The notes under the pieces are model-generated. The model made no database searches, was not told the DNA's origin, and was given only the letters and a program-made list of their open reading frames with translations. A stretch of DNA of 64,000 nt, taken from contig NC_135150.1 in NCBI RefSeq assembly GCF_050948215.1, positions 15,231,943 through 15,295,942 on the forward strand, read 5' to 3'. Shown piece by piece: positions 46,407-58,440 of this stretch. Within the stretch, counting starts at the first letter, position 1. Each line of letters opens with the position of its first letter. The position numbers were made by a program, and so were the translations under genes. Source of the stretch: Halictus rubicundus (taxonomy: Eukaryota > Arthropoda > Insecta > Hymenoptera > Halictidae).

Positions 46407-46651
46407 CCCTTAGCACTCGAGTGGTGACTCTGAAGCACCACTAGAAATTGTTGTGGCATTGTTTCAAAGAAATTACAAAAAATATTACAAAATATTTGTT
46501 CCATTACAAAATTTGTATTTAATAGATTACTAAACATTTAAATATCATATGGGGAAATCGGATTAGTTTCGTATGCATAAAATGAAAATATTCTAAGATG
46601 GAAGAAAAATTTCGTTTTAGAATGAAAATATCGCCGAGTGCAAAGGGTTAA
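46403..46651. mobile_element. piggyBac-like MITE, family B, 249 bp
   Basis: TTAACCCTTAGCACTCGAGT to CGAGTGCAAAGGGTTAA. The same length and the same interior landmarks as 3535-3783 (GGTGACTCTGAAGCACCACT; GAAAATATTCTAAGATGGAA). Confidence 0.88.
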
Positions 46652-47466
46652 GGGATGGCTGACAGTGCATTTTGTCCCGAAAAAACCGGAGCCGTGTCCG
46701 AAAGCGTTAAACAGGAGTATTCCGCAGTGGTTTTGTCCGAGGCGAGCTGATTTATCGAGGCCGATGTCGGAGGCTCTTGGGGGTGTAGGCGAGCGGTCCC
46801 GCGATCGTAAAAATAATGCGATTTGGTGGATCCGTGTTCGAGGGAAGATTTACGCCCAGGCTCGGAGCCTCTATAAGACACATAAATACCCGGTAGAGGT
46901 GGAGGAAAGGCGAACAGCGTGTCGGTGCTAACTATGCCAGAGCGCGGCGTGCCCGAGGCCCGACGATAATGCCAACTTCACGAGTCCGCGGCCGTAAAAT
47001 CGTGAATTATTAACGCTAATATGTAACAGCCGCGGTGGCGGCCGCGGCTCCGAGGAGCGCACAATCGCGTCGCGGAATCAGATTAAACAGGTTCTCTTAC
47101 CGATCCCCGTGGCGGCGCGCGAGCGCCCTATTGTTGCCCGTGTCACATATATTTTCGCAAAAGGCGGAAAAATCGGCGGGACACGCGGAAATTTATCCCG
47201 TTAGGCCGCTTCGATGGAACAGTGAAGCGGCGGCGGCGGCCGTGTTTCGTAATTCGCGAGCCACGCGATCCAGCTCGCGTTCTACCCGACGGAGATTCCT
47301 CGGATTTCCGTTCGTACTTTCGATTCCCCCGGTGCGGCCATTAACATTCTCCTCTGACAACCGAATACGGTCTACGCGCAGGCCGTGTATATTTAGATTT
47401 CTATTAATAAGCGCTGAACTGCCTCCGATCGGACGCTATTTCTAAAACGGTGGAACCAATCAACGT
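46652..47466. other. CpG-rich unique block, no gene seen
   Basis: Frames at 46638-46931 and 47035-47445 start in or near repeats or are Arg/Ser-rich and have no domain. Confidence 0.45.
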
Positions 47467-48378
47467 TTAACACTAAAGCTACCGACACTTCTTGTACGCC
47501 TGTTCCTACCGGTCAGAATGACCGGTCCTTAAAAAAAGTTATTGGTAATATATTAACCCCTTGGCTACTGTGGGCGCCTATAGGCGCTCGACACAGTTTG
47601 GCTTTATTATTTACACTAATATTAAATTCTTAATATTTATACTGTTCAAAGAAATAAATAATATTGTCTTAATGTAGTGAAATTCAGTTTTTTGATTATT
47701 GAAATATGTTTTCACGAAAATGCATCCCTACCCAAAAGTTCGCTGTTCTCGGCGCACATCGTAACTCAAATATGTATAATATATTGTAAGAAAATGTACC
47801 GTGTTGCTAATGACCTTTGATGTTGAAGCAACATTAAACAATTAAATTATATATATATATAATTCCTGCCGTATGGTACGGCCGGTGCGTATCAGAGTCT
47901 GCCGTAGTCAAGGGGTTAAACGTAGATAATAGACAATTTGTTGCTGAATGAATTAGTAGATGAACAACTTCCATAAAGTGACGATAAAAACGTATTTTCA
48001 TATAATTTCAATTATACAAAAAATACTGCGACGCTCTCTCCTCGATTTACAAAATTTTACTGTGTCGTCCACCTTTGCGGTTCGGATGCGTTTGCCATGA
48101 AACAGTATTATCAACCAGGCACGTGCGTAACCTGATAACGTCTCATTCAATAAGGCGGCTCGTTTATTTTGAGTTGGCCATGCCACATTGCGAATAGCCT
48201 TTCTTTTATACTGATTGCTTAGGTTCAGAACAGTAAATACCATATTATGCAAAATAGGAAACATACATTGTATACATACTTCAAGAAAAGTCATAAAGAT
48301 AAACAGCGATGTGATCATGTACGTACGAAATTGTACGCGGAAGGTCAATTTGACCGGCCGTGGTAGGTTTAGTGTTAA
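47467..48378. mobile_element. family-C TTAA element, 912 bp, with nested insert
   Basis: TTAACACTAAAGCTACCG at the left and GTGGTAGGTTTAGTGTTAA at the right. Inner near-palindromes ACCGGTCAGAATGACCGGT (47509-47527) and GGTCAATTTGACCGG (48342-48356) are family-C traits. Removing the nested family-G element leaves about 545 bp, longer than the 204- and 225-bp copies. The extra part (about 47940-48330) encodes a minus-strand frame of 116 codons without an ATG start or known domain. It may be leftover internal sequence of a longer parent. Confidence 0.75.
47553..47919. mobile_element. TTAA element, family G, nested, 367 bp
   Basis: TTAA at 47553-47556 and 47916-47919. Ends TTAACCCCTTGGCTACTG and, on the minus strand, TTAACCCCTTGACTACGG, 16 of 18 matching. 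Holds a small palindrome GGCGCCTATAGGCGC (47572-47586) and a short AT run (47849-47863). Confidence 0.85.
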
Positions 48379-49303
48379 AAGGCAGCAGAAAAAATTTGAG
48401 CTCGCTATAAAACCGAAAGCTCTGCATAAAACGAGGATAAAAACGTCATGTCTCTACTTCGATATAGTATTTGATTTGCTATGACTTCTCGTGGACGTCG
48501 TATTAGGATTACTCCTTCGTAGGTGTGAATGGACGGTTCGAAGTGGCGAGACGCGAGGCAAGTGTTGAAAAGGGACTACTCGGAGGGCCTGGATCGTCGA
48601 AAGAAACGCACTCGGGCAACCGTGAAACCCGATACACAGTCGATACGGAACGGTACTCGATATCGATCTCCTTACAATCGCCCCGGCGGAAAAGAATGAT
48701 CCCACAAGCGAACCGTGAAACGCGTCTACGCGGCGAAACCGAGCGGAGGAGCGTGGGTGTCGACTTCCTCGGCGCGCGGTGCCGAGCGGGGCGCGAGTGA
48801 AACGTGAACGGATACGTGGTCCGGTGAACATGGAAAAATGCTAATTCGGAATCGTTGCTCGATTATTCATCGATCGACGTTCGTTATCCGGTTCGTTTGT
48901 TCTGCCGATTGATTTCAACGGATAGAGAACGCCGCCGGGCCCGTTGTAATGTATCCACCCCCTCGTTCGCTGCCTGTTCGCTGTTCTACGATCACGTTAC
49001 CTTTCTAGCCGATAGAGGATCTATCATAAACGGGTATTAATAATTTTAGTTCACTCCTGATCGGTCTCTTCCTCCGTGCTGTTCCTCGGAAATCAAAATT
49101 CGTCTCGCGCGGTAGTGTCTACGACAAGTAGAATCGGCGCGTCATGATCAGACAGATTTTCTATTCAACGGCGCGTGTACTTCACATTGTCCGTATGGGG
49201 TGCTTGCAAATTCGAAACTTTGTATTCACTATTTAAAGACACGACAGATGAAGGTATCGATTACGTTAAGAAATATTTATTTGGTGTTGAAATAATTGTT
49301 TTC
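48379..49303. other. unique sequence, CpG-rich part, no gene seen
   Basis: Frames at 48454-48831 and 48525-48800 overlap on opposite strands. No domains. Confidence 0.45.
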
Positions 49304-49471
49304 TTAACTCTATGGGACCCGTCAAAAGGCCGTATTCTAATATTTTTAATTCACAATTATGGTCGTAAACATTAGGAAGTATTCAATAAATTTATTTCTT
49401 TGCGTGTATGACAGATTCTTGTTACTTTTATATAGTAATGTAAAGTCAGTGCTCCGTATACCCAGTGTTGA
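49304..49471. mobile_element. piggyBac-like MITE, family D, 168 bp
   Basis: TTAACTCTATGGGACCCG at the left. The interior AATAAATTTATTTCTTTG and TTTTATATAGTAATGTAAA is shared with 61919. The right end CCCAGTGTTGA has TTGA for TTAA. Confidence 0.65.
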
Positions 49472-51584
49472 ATAAAAAATGTATTCATGTTGGGACCATA
49501 TAACAATTCCACGTGGGCAATTCTGCAGGAGAGCGAATACACAGTGTAACACGAATCATATAGAGCAATGTTTATTGTAAAAGTCAGTAAAGATTTAGTC
49601 CAGCACTGTAACTATTATTCGAAAATATACGATCTCTTTATTAGTTTGTACGATCAAAGTTCCACTAAAATGAATCTAATCTAAGGTTCCTGACGAAGAA
49701 AAATAATTGCAAACGATTGAGAAACGTGTGTAGAATGGAAAAAAAGTAAAAGAGATAAAAATGAAAAAAATTGGCATAACGGAGTATTTGCAGGGCCGTG
49801 CGACGGTGTCGATGGCGGAGGTTCGCCTGGATATCGGCCAGCGGCGAGCTCGTTGCGACAATCGAGGTAGATTACATCGCGACAAATCGCGGCTCCGCTT
49901 GCGACACGGTCCGCCTGGTCGGCGCGAGCCGATTAAAAGCAGATTTGTTGGGGTTCCGCGCGGTTTTCTGCCTGTTTCGGGCGAAAACGATTAAAGGTTG
50001 CGCCGCGGCTCGAGGCGAAGACACGCGCGGCTCGCACATTTATTTTGTTCGCCTCCGAAACCGCCTTTTCCCGTGATATGTCTGCCCCGCCGCTCCGCCG
50101 CGCTGTTCACGCCGACGTCGCTTTCACCGTTGACTAACATTGTTTGTAATTGCTGAAATTACCGGCGTTTCGCGATAGCCCCGCTCGAGTTCCAGTTAGC
50201 GTTACTTAACACATCGCACGGCCTCCGCGCCGCCGCCGTCGTGGAAGACCTGCGAAAGAGATTCTCCTTTCTTCGATATAGTTCAACCGTGTCGCATTGT
50301 TCCCGACGAACATGCCTCTCGCGCTCAACCGGATCTAAAATCAGCCCAGTATTTTTCCCGTCGGTTCTCCGAATTCGGACCAACTTAACCGCAAAAGTAA
50401 TCGGTAATAATTTTTATCTCCGCTGTCTTTATAATTTAAACATTTTTCTAGAATTCGCAAGTACCGATAAGGATATAAACCAGTGAATTATTTTATATGG
50501 AATCGGGTTGTCCCAGCAATATAAGATTTTTCAAAGAATGCGCCGCTTTTACATTTCCGTTAATAATTCGCTAGGAAAAGAACAATGTATTTAATACTGT
50601 TTTAATTGGACTGCCGGTTTTATGTATATCTAGCCAAACTGAGTAAACAAAAGGATTAAAATAATGTAAGAATGTCGATGTATTTTTATTTTGTTGAAAT
50701 TATCAAAGAAAGAATTACAATTTGAGTTAGCTTTTGTTTTTTAGAATTCATGCAGACATGCAATTTTTATTTTACATTGCTCGCAAAGATTTCAAACTAA
50801 ATCTATAATCTAAAGTAATCCCAGGTTACCATCTCCCTAAATAAAGTACAAAAATTTCTGTTTCACTTCTATTTCTATAAACCGAGTTCACGAAGGTCTG
50901 CTTGCATAAATTCTTAGGGTGAGCATAAATTCTGGAGTCATGACAGGAGGAAATAGAACGGAGGATATAGAACATTGTGATTGGGAAGTGAACACTGGTT
51001 GGTCTCGAAGTGTAAAACTCCAAGGCGTGCGACCAGAGGACCAACAATTTTCACATCGGGCCGAGTGAATCATTTCGAATGACGGTTTGCACGCACCAAT
51101 TGGGATCTGATGAAAGGAGATGAAACGGGATAGATTAGAGTCGCAATTAGACAGAAACCGATTCCGCCTGTGCGGCCTTGGTTGTTTCTCAAGGTAGTCA
51201 CCCCGATATTTCGAGGAGATTGCAGGTAGCTATGGCCCGAGGCCTGTTCGCTGGCGCCTGGCCGGCGTTTCCTGGCCTGTCATTACCATACGCACTCATC
51301 CGTTGCACGCACGGGAGATCGTGCGTGAGCACGTGCACGCGTGGAAGTCGACGTCGACGTGTCTCGCGCGATCTTGCGGGAACCACGTGGGGAACGAACA
51401 ACTTGTCATTTGCGGAATTCAACGCAAAAATTCTCCACAATTGCGATATCTTCCATTGTTCCGTTATAAAGCTGCGGAGACTCGTTATTATCCCTTCGAC
51501 TGCGAAAGGCGTGTATTTTTGTAACCACTTAGATATCGAGATGTAGATTTAGATATCGAGAAACGTTTCTCTGTTTTCTTGTTC
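49472..51584. other. unique sequence, no gene seen
   Basis: CpG-rich 49780-50400 and 51160-51400, AT-rich elsewhere. A much-decayed hAT-like MITE may lie at 50608-50795 (GACTGCCGGTTTTATG; GCAATTTTTATTTTACATTG). No domain-bearing frame. Confidence 0.45.
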
Positions 51585-51710
51585 TTAACACATTTTCCAC
51601 CTTTTCTTGGCTTGGTATTGTTACGTAGAAAGAAATTTTTAAGCTTTCTTTTGGGCGCAGCACGATTATTGAAAATGCTATCAATACGCTTCCGGTGGAT
51701 AAAGTATTAA
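51585..51710. mobile_element. possible TTAA element, family K, 126 bp
   Basis: TTAACACATTTTCCACC at the left and, on the minus strand, TTAATACTTTATCCACC at the right, with about 13 of 17 matching. Non-coding. Confidence 0.5.
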
Positions 51711-51961
51711 TACGATTTTTACTTTCACTGTAAAGTCGTTGTCTTTCACTGTAAGTTTCAGTGTGAAGTGTTTCTATTCTCAATATGCTTCAGGTGTAAA
51801 TAGGTCAATCTAAGGCGACGCATACGCAACAGTATTTATTATACAAATTAATAAAAATTGAATCTAGTGTTATAATTCAGTATCTATTCTGATATTCGAA
51901 CAGTCATGTTTCCCTTTAGTTCGGACAATCGAAGTTCTGCTGTAATTTAATCATTTTAGCC

Positions 51962-52164
51962 AGTCACTAAATATGCCTATTCTACATTACTTTATAAAAG
52001 TATGGAAAATGTATCTATCCAAATTTTTGGCCATTTCTTTTACAATATATACCCAAAAAAATAAATTTGTCGAATAATTTCTCATTCGTGTATTCTTACA
52101 ATTTCGATAATTGTGAATTAAGAGTTTTAGAACCCGTCATTTTAACCTAGTCCCGTAAACCTAG
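51962..52164. mobile_element. family-D TTAA element, joined to family E
   Basis: CTACATTACTTTATAAAAG, ATATATACCCAAAAAAATAA and CCCGTCATTTTAACC track the copy at 59933 from end to end. The right terminus passes into family-E sequence at about 52165 without a TTAA at the joint. Confidence 0.65.
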
Positions 52165-52374
52165 AGTGATGGAATTATTTGTCCAGGTTTTAAAATTAAT
52201 TTTTACGTTAATATACTCATTGTACCAAGTTTGATTGGGATCTGTAAAATGCAAGAAAGTTGGAGGACTACTCAATATCATACATTTAATTTTCTTCAAT
52301 TTCTATTTCATTAAATAACTTACTTTGATTTTATGGAATTTTTGAGGTTTCTAGTTTGGCAGTCAAAGTGTTAA
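52165..52374 (-). mobile_element. family-E TTAA element, reversed, one end lost
   Basis: From GATGGAATTATTTGTCCAGG to AGTCAAAGTGTTAA it matches the reverse complement of 38474-38690. Its outer end at TTAA 52371-52374 is intact; the other end is replaced by family-D sequence. Confidence 0.75.
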
Positions 52375-52491
52375 AGGGTTATACTTCTAATCGTTTAGGT
52401 GAGCAGAGAATCACCCGAGGGGTTTCACAGCCGAAGTAAAAATCGCTGTCAAGCGTATTACGGTCGGCGGTAAAATATTTCTGATCGTAAT

Positions 52492-52496
52492 AGAGA

Positions 52497-52548
<52 letters not shown>

Positions 52549-52575
52549 GAGAGAGAGAGGGAGGGAGAGAGAGAC
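52492..52575 (+). repeat. (GA)n microsatellite, interrupted
   Basis: About 40 GA units with a few TA and GG interruptions. Confidence 0.95.
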
Positions 52576-53010
52576 AGCTCTCACGGATCGTTCCCGGCGT
52601 AAATCTAAATCCTTGAATTCCTTATTTAGAACTCGGTAGTAAAAGTTTGACGACGTTAATGGGTTAACACAGAGGCCATTGCCCAATGAAGATACTTAGC
52701 TCCTCAAACGAGGAAACACACTTAAGCGAAACATAAGTGACAGTCGATGCCGATTGACCAGTTGTCCTTGCTCACCTCTCGAATCGACACGCGCAGAAAT
52801 CAGCGCGCGCGGCGCGCAGCGCGTTCAAATGGGCGACGAGTCCTCGGTGTCCCGATGCGATGATGCTCTCCGATATATAATACCGTACCACGGCTACGGT
52901 TGAAAATTAATTACCCCCGGGTCGATACCGTTCACCAATTAAATACACAACTGTTCAGATTCGCAAGCCCCGCGGCCGGTGTACATATACCCTTCGGTCC
53001 AATAACGTTT

Positions 53011-53012
<2 letters not shown>

Positions 53013-53058
<46 letters not shown>
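53013..53058 (+). repeat. (TC)n microsatellite
   Basis: About 23 uninterrupted TC units. Confidence 0.95.
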
Positions 53059-53060
<2 letters not shown>

Positions 53061-53596
53061 GGAGCAATGGCCATTAAGGCACGAACCGAGAGCGTCTTCC
53101 TACACCCTGACCGACCCGGTGTACACCTGAATGCAGGTGCATCCTCGACGCGGTGAAAGGCCGCGGATGGCATTGCTCCTCGGCGACCGTGTCCAGTATA
53201 CTTATTCGCCGTGGCACCGAGTGACACACTACTCGAGCCTCGTTGCATTCGAAAATCAACCGTAAATTATCGCGTCGGATTCTACCCGTGAAAGTTACAT
53301 TTTTTCCTTTCACTGTCCAATAATTGGGTGACTAGACGCGCTGGCGTACGCTAGCTACATCCGACAATCCCGTAAACGTTCAACATACTTTACTCAACGC
53401 TAGAGCCACGGGACATGTCGAAATGATGGCGTCCAAATGTTCGGATCCAGCAACCACGGGCTTTCGAATTTCAACAAAACGATCCACACAGATTTAAGCT
53501 GTAAAAGTAGTAATTTGGTTCCATTCAACTAAGAAACGATAGTAACAAGTTCTTCAATTTGAACAAAACGATCTACTGCGATTTTAATTCTCGAAG

Positions 53597-53800
53597 TTAA
53601 CACTAAACCTACCACGGTCAAAATGACCGGTTTTCTATTTCACAATTACTAAAATTATAAAAACGTTTTAATATGAAATTACTGAATTGACTTCTTTATT
53701 TAAGCATAAAAATCATTCAAAGTGTAGATTAATTCAATCTTCTCCCGCCTAGAAGGCGTTTCACTTTTATATTTTTTGTGCTCGGTAGGTTTAGCGTTAA
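53597..53800. mobile_element. piggyBac-like MITE, family C, 204 bp
   Basis: TTAA at 53597-53600 and 53797-53800. Ends TTAACACTAAACCTACC and, on the minus strand, TTAACGCTAAACCTACC, 16 of 17 matching. GGTCAAAATGACCGG just inside the left end is near-palindromic. Confidence 0.9.
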
Positions 53801-55050
53801 TTTCGAATTGATTTATCCCGGTGATACATTGAATAAGAATCAAAAAGACTGTTTATGGATTTTTATGGAACATTTCGTACTTTTCCAAGGACCGAAACGA
53901 AGTGTAGGAAAACAAGCAGCAAGTGCAAGCTAACGAAAATTATTATTATTTCATGCACTTATGACCCAAATGGACAGAGACAAAATCGTACAAAGTTTAA
54001 GTAAACTCAATCTTGCATCTCTCTCACTCTCTCTTTTACATGTTTTGTCTTGTTACAAGCCTTGATTCTCATTCAACCGAAAAATTAAATACCATCTCTC
54101 CGATTCGAACGAAACGACTTGCTCGAATTCAACTGTACCAATTACGCGAATCTGTCTGTTGAGTCGGACGTCTTCGCTGGATGTCGGGAAGATAATACGA
54201 ACGTCCGCGGTGTTGGACACAGGGTCACGGCGCGTGTGGACAGGAGACAATGTCCGTCCTCGAAAAAATGCTTCATATATCGCCGCGCTGTCGGTTCCGC
54301 GTGTCCGCGGCATTCCATTCCGGCGGGTTTTCATCGGCCGCGCGATGGACACCGGTTGCAGCCGCCGCCGCCGCTAATGGAGACGTACGAATGGTTATTG
54401 GCATTATTTTGCTGAATCTCGTCGCGGCTCGCGAGCGACGCGAAACGACACGGCGTGTTATGCGGAGGTCGACGCGTGTACACAATGCGATCCACCGGCT
54501 GCGGGTTGCGCAAAACCCGCGGCCCGAGAGAGCGCGAGCGCGAGCGCCGCGTCTCATCGCGAGATCGCGAGATATCTCGCCGCTCGCTGCTCGGACGTCG
54601 AAATTTATCATCGGCTCGTTCGCTTTATCGATCGCGGACACGAGCGACCGTTCGAAAGGACAAACGATCCGCGAGCCGTTCATTTATCGTCCGCCTTGGG
54701 GAAAGCGAGGAGCTTTCCCGGGACCCGGACTACACGCCAGAAATCCGCAGAATGCCGCGACACCGAGCTCCGCTACGTTGACAAAATGAAACAGCGCCCG
54801 CGAACCGGTACAACCGCCGGCAATTTATCAGAACCAATCGTTGCCGATCGCTCGAAATGAATTATACCAACCTTGGGAATTATGTTTTACACCCGACCGA
54901 TGAATTCTGTTTTGATTCATCGACCGGGCTGTGAGGGGTCGCTTTTTGTCCCGACAGCCGACGCGTTTGGTTTCGGAGGTGTCAAACAACGATTTTTCAT
55001 GGTCTGTACTGGAATTTAGAATTATGTTCGGTGTCTGGCTAATGGCATGG
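53801..55050. other. unique sequence, CpG-rich part, no gene seen
   Basis: The 179-codon frame at 54250-54789 lies in CpG-rich DNA, overlaps a 136-codon frame on the other strand, and has a poly-Ala and Arg-rich translation. Not called. Confidence 0.5.

Positions 55051-55051
<1 letters not shown>

Positions 55052-55105
<54 letters not shown>
55052..55105. repeat. (TA)n microsatellite
   Basis: About 27 TA units, directly joined to a family-G fragment. Confidence 0.95.
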
Positions 55106-55109
<4 letters not shown>

Positions 55110-55185
55110 AATTGTTTCATGTTGCTTCAACATCAAAGGTCATTAGCAACACGGTACATTTTCTTACAATATATTATACATATTT
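55098..55185 (-). mobile_element. family-G TTAA element fragment
   Basis: AATTTAATTGTTTCATGTTG, CTTCAACATCAAAGGTCATT and AGCAACACGGTACATTTTC are the reverse complement of 47775-47862 in the family-G element, nearly identical over about 85 bases. No TTAA terminus remains. Confidence 0.85.
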
Positions 55186-55460
55186 GTATCCTTGATATAC
55201 CTGGCAAGACCGGCGATATAGTCCTTAGAACTTAACAGAATGGGTAAGGATCTAGGCAACTTAGCAATTATGTGTGCTCTAATGGTCAACCATTCTTCTT
55301 TTCGCTTCAATGCTTTTACTTCTACTTGTATAGTTGATCTTGTCTGTTCAATGTATCAGAATAGCTTTTTTCTGGATTAATATAAGGTACAGTATCGATG
55401 AGAGAATGAATGTTCAAGTTAGGTAAAAAAGTTTTGGCATTCATTGTATTTTTACTTGTT
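55186..55460. other. unique AT-rich sequence
   Basis: No gene or repeat recognised. Confidence 0.45.
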
Positions 55461-55684
55461 CCTAAAAGGGTCAGCTGAAAGTCACATGACCAAACATGAC
55501 AGTTTGGTGCTGTAATGTTAAACTATGGTTATTTGTGAGTTTGTAAACCTTGTTTATATATTTATTAATATTGTTTAATATTGTTGATATATATCCTAAA
55601 AGGGTTAGTTGAAAGTCACATGACCAAACATGATAGTTTGGTGTCATTATGTTAAGCTATGGTTACTTGTGTGTTTGTAAACCT
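55461..55684 (+). repeat. two direct repeats, 134-bp period
   Basis: CCTAAAAGGGTCAGCTGAAA at 55461 recurs as CCTAAAAGGGTTAGTTGAAA at 55595. Each is followed by GTCACATGACCAAACATGA and ends GTTTGTAAACCT. About 90 bases per copy, AT-rich spacer between. Confidence 0.85.
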
Positions 55685-55807
55685 AGTTAATTTATAGAAT
55701 ATCAGAAATCGTCCTATTGAACGATTACTATATTAGTGCTCGATACAGATCACACAAAAATAGAAAAACTTGTTTAACAATTTTATAGGATGTTAAGGAT
55801 GTGTTAA

Positions 55808-56046
55808 GGAGGCGCTATACCGACGTCTGTGATTACAGGTTAAAAATCTTGAGTAAATAGTCGGGCTAAATTGCACTAAAAATTAATTTCAAAATTTGAT
55901 AGAAAAATCGTGCGACATGTGACTGACGTGACAAAGCGTGAGAATAACAGATTGTCTGATGCGGCCTCTGGGAGGCGCGTCTGTGCTAAAGAGGCGCTAT
56001 ACCGACGTCTATGGTTACGGGTTAAAAATGTTGTGCAAATATTCGG
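55808..56046 (+). repeat. spaced direct repeat, 181-bp period
   Basis: AGGCGCTATACCGACGTCT then GGTTAAAAAT at about 55809 and again at about 55990, each about 58 bases long with small differences. Confidence 0.8.
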
Positions 56047-56342
56047 AAAGCCATGATTTTTAGCGACGGCGCAATTTTATGGGCAATTACCGGCTATAAA
56101 ATCGTAGGTGCTCCTAAAGCCGAGGTATCCTCGAAGACGTCCGCTTATCGCGGTCGTTCCCAGCGATCGTCCCACGGGAGGATATCGCCTGGGAGACGAT
56201 CTCACCCTTCCTCGCGATTCGTCGCGGCTAATGCGCCCGGCCCGGTGCGTTACACGCCGTAATGTGTCTATTCCTCGAGTCCCGATGACGAGACCGCCTT
56301 GCGGCCTTCCGGCACTCGACCCCGATCCTGAGGCGCTGTCAG

Positions 56343-56396
<54 letters not shown>

Positions 56397-58440
56397 TCTC
56401 TCCCGAGTCATGTATCCCCCCTCTCTCTCCGTCGGTGTTTCCTAGGACCCGTCGAATGGTCGTGCGAACGCTATCACGACGATTCGCACGATCGCGAAAT
56501 GTGTTGAGGATCCGATCGCGCGACGGGGCCGCGTCTCAGCTGATTGACACGCTTCCGTTAGACACCGGCTGTCCCGCTTAATGGGCTACGCTCGTTGGAA
56601 ACGTGGCCAAGATAACATCGTCGTCGGACGGTCCGCGAAACCTTCGCCGATTCGTCGACGGAACTAATGCGATTCGACCGAGCACGATTTCGAGAGGAGT
56701 GCTGAATCCACGAGCTGGATCCCGAGGTAATCCACGATAAGCCGCGAGAGATTTATTCGAATGCTCCATCGATCGCCAACACTTGACACTGGCGCGTTCA
56801 TCGTTTGTTATTGGAGCCGGCGTTATGCGGGATGCTTGCGAAATTGGTCAACGCTATGTCTTCGCAGATGCTTCAAAGGTACAAGTTAATAGATCGTGGT
56901 GTCGTTCTAAAAATAATTTGTTTAATGTACTGTTGTCTTCAGCAATTTCACCCTGCGTACCGGGGTCTCTCTTAAATCACACACATTTTCTGTGTATCTC
57001 AGAATAATTGTAAAAATGAAGTTCTTTCAATATTTCTTATAATTTTTATAACAATGAGATAGATTTTTACGTCTCCAAACAATAATGACCTCTCCTCATT
57101 CGAAATCATGCTTTCACTTTGAGATTTAGACGTTCTTCTTTAAGAATCAATATTAGAGTCAATGTTTATTTCCGATTTTTGTTTTCAAGAATAATGGCTC
57201 GCTCTATCGAGTCCTCTTCGTTGCACAAAACTTTCATTTGATCTTTCAGGGTGAAAGAATTTTTTTCTAAGCCGAATGAACGAGGTACTTGTGAAATGGA
57301 GAGAATTAAAATTTTTTAATTTGCGTAGTTGTTTGATACCACCGTTTGCCATATATAATATAGCGGTTTGCAAACGTAGCAGAGAATGTCGCGTCACGAG
57401 AGATTCTCGGACGCTTCACACTTTCTCGAAAATGTATACGGTGTTACGACGAGGAAGAGATTATCTGGTCCGATTTTTACGCGCTCGGGTTTCCCACTTC
57501 TAAATCAATAAGTATCGTTTCGACTTTCTCCGCCTGTTCCCGCTTCATCCTCGTGCTCGAGTTTACGACTGGAGCGGTTCGGCCGGAACAATGGTCATAA
57601 CGGCGAGCGAAAAATCGTCGGTCCGATCCGGCAAAACGAAAGCGGTAACGGATTATTGAAAAGCGAGTGTCGGAAGAATGTTATTACTTCATAATTCTCG
57701 GTGGAAACTCGCCTGGCCGACGCTTCGCCTAAGATTCATTAGACAAGAGGTTTGTAAACCACGGTTCATCGGAGAAACGAGCCCATAAGGAAGAGGGAAA
57801 AGAAAGGCCGGCGCGGCGGAGAGAAGGGCGCGTGCGCGCGCGCGTTCCGAGGCAATAAAAATTCTACGAGCTCGCCGATATTTAAAATAGCGCCGTTCAT
57901 AAAGATCGGAACGCCGACGGATAAATCGCGAGAGGCGATTCGCGAGGCGACCTCCATTAATTTCCCTCGCTAATGCTCGAAAGCTCGTAACCACCGGCGC
58001 GGCTCGAGGAAGCGGTTTAACGAGGCGTGTAAATCATTTTCTCCCCGGCGTCGAGAAAATTCGGCGAGCAACGGGTAGGTGCCTACGCTCCGCGCTTAGG
58101 CGAGCGTGTACGTACGCGACTTCGTACGGACGCGATCGAGTCGCAGAAATCCGCTCGCAGTTAGATTCCGCGCGCGATAATCTGTCGAGCAACCGCGATA
58201 TGCGGGTTCATCTCTCTCTTGGCGGAGACGCGTAAAGGTCAGCCTCGACGTAAAGGCCTCCGCAGACGTTCCACATTACCGTGCCCGTTGCCATTTCTGG
58301 CAAATAGATCCATGGCTCTTCTCCTTTTTCTTTCGACAACAGCCTCGATCGGACGCGCCGCGCCGCCGCTCGAGAAACTGTCTGCCCGAGATCGATTAAG
58401 TTCGCCGGCTACAACATGTCTATGCTAATAATGTTGCCTT
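56047..58440. other. CpG-rich unique sequence, no gene seen
   Basis: Includes a TC run (56349-56402) and an alternating CG/GTGCG stretch (57829-57846). Frames overlap on both strands and have no domains. Confidence 0.5.
56349..56402 (+). repeat. (TC)n microsatellite
   Basis: About 20 TC units, then TTTCTC variants. Confidence 0.95.

Larger units (their letters stand above)
52375..53596. other. unique sequence with GA and CT runs, no gene seen
   Basis: Only short frames, several of them created by the two dinucleotide runs. Confidence 0.5.

Noticed and set aside
47998..48348. 116-codon minus-strand frame in the family-C element, considered as a transposase remnant
   Set aside because: It lacks an ATG, and I see none of the acidic catalytic motifs or the cysteine-rich tail of piggyBac transposases.
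54250..54789. 179-codon plus-strand frame
   Set aside because: Poly-Ala and Arg-rich, overlapped by a 136-codon frame on the opposite strand in a CpG-rich block.
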